A stretch of 10,525 bases of DNA, taken from assembly GCA_039936115.1 (NCBI GenBank), contig JBDTIZ010000091.1, positions 1-10,525 on the forward strand, in the 5' to 3' direction. Positions within the stretch are counted from its first letter, which is position 1. Every line of letters begins with the position of its first letter. Of this stretch, positions 5,423-10,525 are shown piece after piece. The translations under genes were made by a program, and so were the position numbers. Below the pieces are notes generated by a model. That model was not told the origin of the DNA. It did not search any database and saw nothing but the letters and a program-made list of their open reading frames with translations. Source of the stretch: DATIJJ01 sp039936115. GTDB lineage: Bacteria; Pseudomonadota; Gammaproteobacteria; DSM-16500.

Positions 5423-5770
5423 TTATTTTTTCAAAGCGTCATTGATTAATGAGGAAATTCTGCTGCCGCGAAGACATGAATCATCGTAAACAAACTTCAA
5501 CTCAGGCGTAACACGAAGTTCAACAGCATTCGCCAAAGCATAGCGCAAATATTTTGCCGCATTATTTAAGGCTACAAGCGTTTCTTTCGCTTTTTCTTCG
5601 TCTAACACACTGACGAATACTTTAGCGTGTGAAAGATCATGCGCCACGTTCACGCCGGTAATCGTAATCATACCGAAGCGCATGTCTTTTGCTTCTCTTA
5701 AGATAATTTCTGCTAACGCCGTCTGAATTAAATCATTAATGCGTTGCTCTCGCTTAAAACCTTTGGCCAT
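5423..5770 (-). CDS. rbfA: 30S ribosome-binding factor A
   Basis: RbfA binds the 30S subunit near helix 1 of 16S rRNA and is needed for late 30S maturation, especially in the cold. The 115-residue product has the KH-like fold sequence of the family: RINDLIQTALAEII at the N terminus, ITGVNVAHDLSHAKVFVSV in the middle, and LRVTPELKFVYDDS near the end. It lacks the disordered tail of about 20 residues seen in E. coli (133 residues). In the usual Ala-x-Gly kink the sequence reads Ala-Ala-Lys (71-73), so the Gly appears replaced. The start codon overlaps the infB stop (TAATG, one shared base) and has only a weak Shine-Dalgarno, so translational coupling to infB is likely. Confidence 0.96.
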   Translation of the reverse strand: MAKGFKREQRINDLIQTALAEIILREAKDMRFGMITITGVNVAHDLSHAKVFVSVLDEEKAKETLVALNNAAKYLRYALANAVELRVTPELKFVYDDSCLRGSRISSLINDALKK

Positions 5771-8400
5771 TAGAGTGCTCTTTTTACTTCAACTTTTTCA
5801 AATACTTCAATTTGATCGCCCGGCTTAATATCGTTGTAACTCTTCACACCGATACCGCACTCCATGCCGTTTCGCACTTCAGAAACGTCATCTTTGAAAC
5901 GTCTTAACGATTCTAATGCGCCTTCAAAAACGACCACATTATCACGCAATACACGGATCGGACTGTTGCGACGAACAACACCTTCTAACACCATACAACC
6001 AGCGATTGCGCCGATTTTAGAAGAGCGGAATACATCACGCACTTCGGCCAAGCCAATGATTTTCTCTTGAATTTCTGGCGCCATGAATCCACTAATTGCG
6101 CGTTTCACTTCATTGATAACATCGTAAATAATGCTGTGATAATGTAAATCAACACTCTCAGCTTCAATTAATTTTCGTGCTTCATTATTCGCACGTACGT
6201 TGAAACCAATCACGATTGCAGTCGATGCTAAGGCTAAATTCACATCGGACTCATTAATACCACCGACACCACTCGACACAATTTTCACTCTGACTTCTGG
6301 TGAGGATAGCTCAGCTAAAGCTTGCGTTAATGCTTCAGCCGAACCTTGAACATCGGCTTTTAATACGATATTCAATGTACGTTCGTTTTTCTCGTCGCCC
6401 ATGCGTTGTAGAATATTTTCTAACTTCGCAGAATTTTGCTTCGCTAATTTGATTTCACGGAATTTACCTTGGCGGAACAATGCAACTTCGCGTGCGCGTC
6501 GCTCATCTTCCACAACCATAAATTCATCGCCAGCATTTGGCGTGCTCGAAAGCCCCAAAATCTCAACGGGGATCGAAGGCCCTGCGCTTTCAACTTGCTT
6601 GCCTGTTTCATCAAACAATGCACGAACGCGGCCATATTCAAAACCGGCTAAAACAAGATCGCCTTTGCGCAACGTACCTTGTTGTACGAGCAAACTGGCA
6701 ACAGCACCGCGACCTTTATCGAGTCGTGATTCAATCACAACACCGCGCGCAGGTGCAGCAGAAATTGCTTTCAACTCAAGCACTTCAGCTTGAACTAAAA
6801 TCGAATCTAGCAATTGATCGATGTGTTGGCCTGTTTTAGCTGAGATAGGCACAAACATTGTTTCGCCGCCCCATTCTTCTGGGATAAGACCATGCTTAGA
6901 TAAATCATTTCTCACGCGATCAAGATCAGCTTCGGGTTTATCTATTTTATTCACTGCAACAATCATTGGCACTTCAGCCGCTTTCGCATGATTGATTGCT
7001 TCAACTGTTTGCGGCATTACACCGTCATCAGCTGCCACTACCAAAATAACGATATCAGTCAATTTCGCACCACGTGCACGCATTGCGGTAAACGCAGCGT
7101 GACCCGGTGTATCTAAAAAGGTAATCACACCTTTTTCTGTTTCTACGTGATAAGCGCCGATATGCTGAGTAATCCCGCCTGCTTCGCCTGCGGTGACTTT
7201 GGTACGTCGAATATAATCAAGTAACGATGTTTTACCATGATCGACGTGACCCATAATGGTAACAACTGGTGCACGGGGTAATAAATCGCCTTTCACTTCA
7301 GAATCTTTGGATAAGGATTCTTCTAATGCATATGCGCTAATCAGTTTTGATTTGTGACCCATTTCACCCACAACAAGCGCCGCGGTTTCTTGATCAAGCA
7401 CTTGATTAATAGTCGCCATTGCGCCCATTTTCATCATGGTTTTAATTACTTCCGCTGCTTTAACTGACATTTTTTGCGCTAAATCAGCAACGGTAATCGT
7501 TTCAGGAAGATTGACTTCATGCACAATTGGCGTCGTTGGTTTTGTGAAAGCTTGTACCTGTACTTGTTGACCTTGTTTTCGGCCGCGCCCATGTCTTCGA
7601 CGACGACGATCCATCACTTCAACATCAGATTCATCTTCACGCAGCGCAAGATTAAGCGGTGCCGGACTTTTGCCAATCAATGATTCATATTTTCGAACGT
7701 CATCTCTACTGTTGTTATTGCCGCCGCCTGCGCCGCGTTTTTTCTTTTTATTTTTCGGACGATCATTATCATCATTTTCTGGCTTAATATCATGTGGACG
7801 TTTTTCTTTGGCGCGCTTGTCTGAAGCCGTTTTTTCAGCCGCTGTTTCTACAGTTTTGGGTGTTTCAGAAAGTGTTATATCAATTTCTGCTGCGGTAGGC
7901 GCGGTTTGCGTCAATACCTCAGCTTTTGGTTGTTCTTCGATAAGCTCAACCGTATTGGTTTCATGAATCGGTGTTGCAACATGTGTAGGTGCCGAGACTT
8001 CATGTGCTTTTGTTTCTAACACATCGGTTTTTGCTTGCTCTTCTGGACGTTTGATATAAGTACGTTTTTTTCGTACCTGGACGCTAATCGTTTTCTTAGC
8101 ACCCTGAGAGCCGGCTACTTTAATTTCACTGGTTTTTGCACGGCGTAAAACGATTTTTTCGGGAGCGCCGTCGGTTTTAGCCCCATGATGCTGCTGCAAA
8201 TAACGCAACAATTTTTGCTTTTCTTCTTCAGTAACCATATCTTCGGCGCCAGACGCCTTGATTTGGGCACTTTTTAGCTGCATGAGCAATCGCTCGACTG
8301 AAACACCAATACTTGTGGCCAGTTGATTTACTGATACGCTTTGCGTTTTTACACTTTTAACTAAACCTTTTTTTTCAGTTTCTGCAGCTACCTTTGGCAT
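5770..8400 (-). CDS. infB: Translation initiation factor IF-2
   Basis: IF2 is the GTPase that places initiator fMet-tRNA on the 30S subunit and promotes 50S joining. In the 876 residues I see an N-terminal IF2N domain (about 22-68) and a long charged, low-complexity linker with Lys-rich (217-222) and Arg-rich (265-269) clusters. A second IF2N-type domain follows (about 297-350), then the G domain: G1 GHVDHGKT (384-391), G3 DTPGH (430-434), G4 NKID (484-487) and G5 SAK (520-522). Domain II, the LKADVQGSAEAL domain III and the C-terminal fMet-tRNA-binding domain complete it. ATG 8400 follows the nusA stop by 11 bases, and its GAGAGGGGG ribosome binding site begins within the nusA stop codon, suggesting coupling. 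It is full length. An internal start for a shorter isoform, as in E. coli, cannot be judged here. Confidence 0.98.
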   Translation of the reverse strand: MPKVAAETEKKGLVKSVKTQSVSVNQLATSIGVSVERLLMQLKSAQIKASGAEDMVTEEEKQKLLRYLQQHHGAKTDGAPEKIVLRRAKTSEIKVAGSQGAKKTISVQVRKKRTYIKRPEEQAKTDVLETKAHEVSAPTHVATPIHETNTVELIEEQPKAEVLTQTAPTAAEIDITLSETPKTVETAAEKTASDKRAKEKRPHDIKPENDDNDRPKNKKKKRGAGGGNNNSRDDVRKYESLIGKSPAPLNLALREDESDVEVMDRRRRRHGRGRKQGQQVQVQAFTKPTTPIVHEVNLPETITVADLAQKMSVKAAEVIKTMMKMGAMATINQVLDQETAALVVGEMGHKSKLISAYALEESLSKDSEVKGDLLPRAPVVTIMGHVDHGKTSLLDYIRRTKVTAGEAGGITQHIGAYHVETEKGVITFLDTPGHAAFTAMRARGAKLTDIVILVVAADDGVMPQTVEAINHAKAAEVPMIVAVNKIDKPEADLDRVRNDLSKHGLIPEEWGGETMFVPISAKTGQHIDQLLDSILVQAEVLELKAISAAPARGVVIESRLDKGRGAVASLLVQQGTLRKGDLVLAGFEYGRVRALFDETGKQVESAGPSIPVEILGLSSTPNAGDEFMVVEDERRAREVALFRQGKFREIKLAKQNSAKLENILQRMGDEKNERTLNIVLKADVQGSAEALTQALAELSSPEVRVKIVSSGVGGINESDVNLALASTAIVIGFNVRANNEARKLIEAESVDLHYHSIIYDVINEVKRAISGFMAPEIQEKIIGLAEVRDVFRSSKIGAIAGCMVLEGVVRRNSPIRVLRDNVVVFEGALESLRRFKDDVSEVRNGMECGIGVKSYNDIKPGDQIEVFEKVEVKRAL

Positions 8401-8411
8401 CGAGCCCCCTC

Positions 8412-9923
8412 TCAGTCGACATGATCTGTTTTATCAAACCACGGTTTGCGAGCAGTCATAATCAACTTCGCAGCTTTTTCTTCATCAATCTCACCGATAT
8501 CAAGCAAGTCATCAACGGATTGTTCAGCGAGATCTTCGCGTGTGATAATACCATGATTGGCTAATACGTACGCAAGATGTCTGTCCATTCCTTCCAGCTC
8601 TAATAAATCACTCGCAGGCTCCGTCATTTCGAACTCTTGCTCTTCAGCGATTGCTTTGGTCAGTAAAGCCGCTTTCGCACGTTCCCGCAGTTCTCCCACT
8701 AAATCTTCATCGAATCCGTCGATTTCTAGCATTTCTTGTAACGGCACGTAAGCAATTTCTTCTAATGAAGTAAATCCTTCTTCTGTTAGAATTTGTGCGA
8801 TTTCTTCGTCTACACCTAATTTTTCAATGAATAACTGCAACACATTTTGTTCTTCGGCTGCGGATTTTTCTTTCGCTTGACCTTCGGTCATGACGTTTAA
8901 ACGCCAGCCAGTTAACTCGCTTGCTAGTCTGACATTTTGACCGCTGCGGCCAATGGCTTGGGAAAGTTGTTCTTCTTTTACAGCAATATCCATCGTGTGG
9001 CTATCTTCATCGACAACAATCGATGCGACTTCAGCAGGGGCCATTGCATTAATGACTAACTGCGCTGGATTATCATCCCATAACACTATATCAACCCGCT
9101 CGCCGCCCAGCTCGCTTGAAACCGCCTGAACGCGCGCGCCGCGCATGCCGACACAAGCACCAATAGGATCAATGCGGCCATCATTGGTTTTAACCGCAAT
9201 CTTGGCGCGAGAACCTGGATCACGTGCAGCGCCTTTGATTTCAATCAATTCTTCGCCGATTTCTGGCACTTCAATTTTAAACAGCTCAATTAGCATTTCA
9301 GGACGCGTGCGGCTAACAGCCATTTGCGGGCCTTTGATGTCAGAACGAATTTCGAATAGATAAGCGCGGATGCGATCATTTACACGCACGGCTTCATGCG
9401 GAATCATATCCGAACGCTGCAATATGGCTTCTGCATTATTACCTAAATCCAACAGAACATAATCGCGTGTTACTTTTTTAACAACGCCATTGACTAAGGT
9501 ACCTAAGCGTTCTTTGAAAGCGCTGATTAGCTGTGCGCGCTCGGCTTCTAGTACTTTCTGAACAATAACTTGTTTCGCTTTTTGCGCAGCAATACGTCCA
9601 AATTCGACCGATTCCATCGATTCTTCAACGTATTCGCCCACTTTAGTTTTGGGATCACGCTCGCGTGCTTGCGTCAACGTTAAACGTGTAACGCCTTCAT
9701 CGCCTTCTTCATCGTCAGCAGCGTCGTCTAGCACTAACCAACGTCTGATCGTTGTATAGTCGCCAGTTTTTCGATTGATTTGAACAGCGACGTCAATTTC
9801 AGAGCCAGCACGTTTTTTGGTTGCCATTTCCAATGCGGCTTCGATCGCCTGGAATATGACGTTATTGTCGACACCTTTTTCGTTAGATACTGCTTCAACA
9901 ACTAACAAAATCTCTTTGTTCAT
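8412..9923 (-). CDS. nusA: Transcription termination/antitermination factor NusA
   Basis: NusA binds RNA polymerase, promotes pausing and intrinsic termination, and joins antitermination complexes. The 503 residues show the N-terminal polymerase-binding domain (1-125), an S1 domain (about 138-195), KH1 with GACVGMRGARVQ (255-266) and KH2 with QAIGRSGQN (322-330). Two C-terminal acidic helix-hairpin repeats follow (about 365-420 and 438-495), the E. coli-type full architecture found in gammaproteobacteria. ATG 9923 is preceded by a GAGG eight bases upstream. The gene follows rimP by 64 bases and leads into infB by 11. In E. coli, NusA feeds back on its own operon through leader terminators, and a terminator is visible upstream of rimP here. 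Confidence 0.98.
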   Translation of the reverse strand: MNKEILLVVEAVSNEKGVDNNVIFQAIEAALEMATKKRAGSEIDVAVQINRKTGDYTTIRRWLVLDDAADDEEGDEGVTRLTLTQARERDPKTKVGEYVEESMESVEFGRIAAQKAKQVIVQKVLEAERAQLISAFKERLGTLVNGVVKKVTRDYVLLDLGNNAEAILQRSDMIPHEAVRVNDRIRAYLFEIRSDIKGPQMAVSRTRPEMLIELFKIEVPEIGEELIEIKGAARDPGSRAKIAVKTNDGRIDPIGACVGMRGARVQAVSSELGGERVDIVLWDDNPAQLVINAMAPAEVASIVVDEDSHTMDIAVKEEQLSQAIGRSGQNVRLASELTGWRLNVMTEGQAKEKSAAEEQNVLQLFIEKLGVDEEIAQILTEEGFTSLEEIAYVPLQEMLEIDGFDEDLVGELRERAKAALLTKAIAEEQEFEMTEPASDLLELEGMDRHLAYVLANHGIITREDLAEQSVDDLLDIGEIDEEKAAKLIMTARKPWFDKTDHVD

Positions 9924-9987
9924 AGCGTCAGCCTCGCCCGATTAATGTGAGTCCCAGATAGTACTTATCCAGAACAGACTAATATTG

Positions 9988-10482
9988 TTACCCCTCGCCT
10001 ACTGCAGGGGGACGCCCTGCACCTATTGCAGGGTCCGCAATGACTTTTGCTTTTTCGATGCTCGAAAAAGGAAAAATCATTTCTTGCGCATTCACCAAGA
10101 GATGAATATCTGCTTCATCTACCCGTTGCAAAATGCCTACGACATTTCGCTGATTATTGACGGGGTTAGATAACCGCAGCTTGATTCGCTTGCCCAAAAA
10201 TGCATGATATTGGGCAATTTCAAACAGTGGGCGATTTAAACCAGGGGATGAAATTTCTAAATCATAATTCCCCTGAATGGGATCGTCCACATCTAGCATG
10301 GCGCTAACTTGACGGCTCACTTTTGAGCAATCGGTTAACGTAATGCCGTTCTCAGCGTCAATATACACTCGCAAAACAGATCCACGACCTTGTCTTTGCA
10401 GTTCGCAACCGACAAATTCATATCCCATCGCTGTTATCAACGACGCCAAGCGATCGCGCAATGTGCTTTCAACGTTACTCAT
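9988..10482 (-). CDS. rimP: Ribosome maturation factor RimP
   Basis: RimP assists assembly of the 30S subunit. The product (164 residues from ATG 10482) shows the family core: GYEFVGCELQRQGRGSVLRVYIDAENGITLTDCSKVSRQVSAMLDVDDPI, then YDLEISSPGLNRPLF and a C-terminal SH3-like region. E. coli RimP is about 150 residues. ATG 10482 (MSNVEST) is preferred by alignment with E. coli MSTLEQK. In-frame ATGs at 10494 and 10509 exist, but the latter lies inside a terminator stem. No candidate has a clear Shine-Dalgarno. It heads the nusA-infB operon. The upstream gene, which is often a tRNA gene in this group, is outside the window. Confidence 0.93.
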   Translation of the reverse strand: MSNVESTLRDRLASLITAMGYEFVGCELQRQGRGSVLRVYIDAENGITLTDCSKVSRQVSAMLDVDDPIQGNYDLEISSPGLNRPLFEIAQYHAFLGKRIKLRLSNPVNNQRNVVGILQRVDEADIHLLVNAQEMIFPFSSIEKAKVIADPAIGAGRPPAVGEG

Positions 10483-10496
10483 CAGGTATACCATAT

Positions 10497-10521
10497 AAAA
10501 AATGGGCATACGCCCATTCTT
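10497..10521 (-). terminator. Rho-independent terminator upstream of rimP
   Basis: On the minus strand AATGGGC, loop GTAT, GCCCATT (10512-10518 with 10501-10507) form a 7-bp stem extended by about three further pairs including one G-T, and end in a run of T (10497-10500). It lies only 14 bases before ATG 10482. It probably ends an upstream transcript and must be read through to express the operon. In E. coli, terminators in the leader of this operon take part in NusA autocontrol; the same use here is inference. Confidence 0.7.
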
Positions 10522-10525
10522 ATTC

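Noticed and set aside
9924..9987. Possible regulatory element in the rimP-nusA spacer
   Set aside because: The 64 bases show no convincing hairpin, promoter or small ORF, only the nusA ribosome binding site.

Overview
This window is a single, co-oriented block of core gene-expression genes, all read on the minus strand (right to left): rimP, nusA, infB, rbfA, truB, rpsO, pnp. They are followed by a YciA-type acyl-CoA thioesterase and a hypothetical gene that looks broken by a frameshift. The rimP-nusA-infB-rbfA-truB-rpsO-pnp order and the protein sequences (e.g. two Asp at PNPase positions 486 and 492, identical to E. coli numbering) point to a gammaproteobacterium. The fairly AT-rich sequence and dispersed palindromic repeats suggest a less-studied, possibly Legionellales-like lineage. 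That placement is inference and is not proven by the window.

Right to left. A Rho-independent terminator (about 10498-10521) sits just upstream of rimP, so the operon is probably entered by read-through from an upstream gene outside the window. rimP (30S maturation), nusA (elongation/antitermination factor), infB (IF2) and rbfA (30S maturation) are tightly packed, with an infB/rbfA TAATG overlap. The rbfA-truB and truB-rpsO gaps each hold a different BIME-like pair of inverted palindromic repeats (5356-5415 and 4267-4377), so truB is bracketed by repeats. rpsO has its own well-formed sigma70-type promoter with a very short leader and a strong ribosome binding site. The rpsO-pnp gap holds two hairpins in the position where E. 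coli has RNase III processing sites, and pnp starts with GTG. After pnp comes a strong intrinsic terminator whose U-tract touches the Shine-Dalgarno of the thioesterase gene.

The left end (about 1-1140) is accessory. It holds an unrecognised alpha-helical protein split into two overlapping frames at a run of five T (minus strand, 499-503), with degraded or dispersed repeats on both sides.

Functionally the main block couples transcription elongation (NusA), ribosome assembly (RimP, RbfA, S15), translation initiation (IF2), tRNA pseudouridylation (TruB) and RNA decay (PNPase). I see no CRISPR, transposase, toxin-antitoxin pair, tRNA/rRNA gene or recognisable new defence system. The points most worth a second look are the split gene, the repeat pairs around truB, and the terminators placed directly at the ribosome binding regions of yciA and rimP. 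No stretch longer than about 250 bases lacks a gene.
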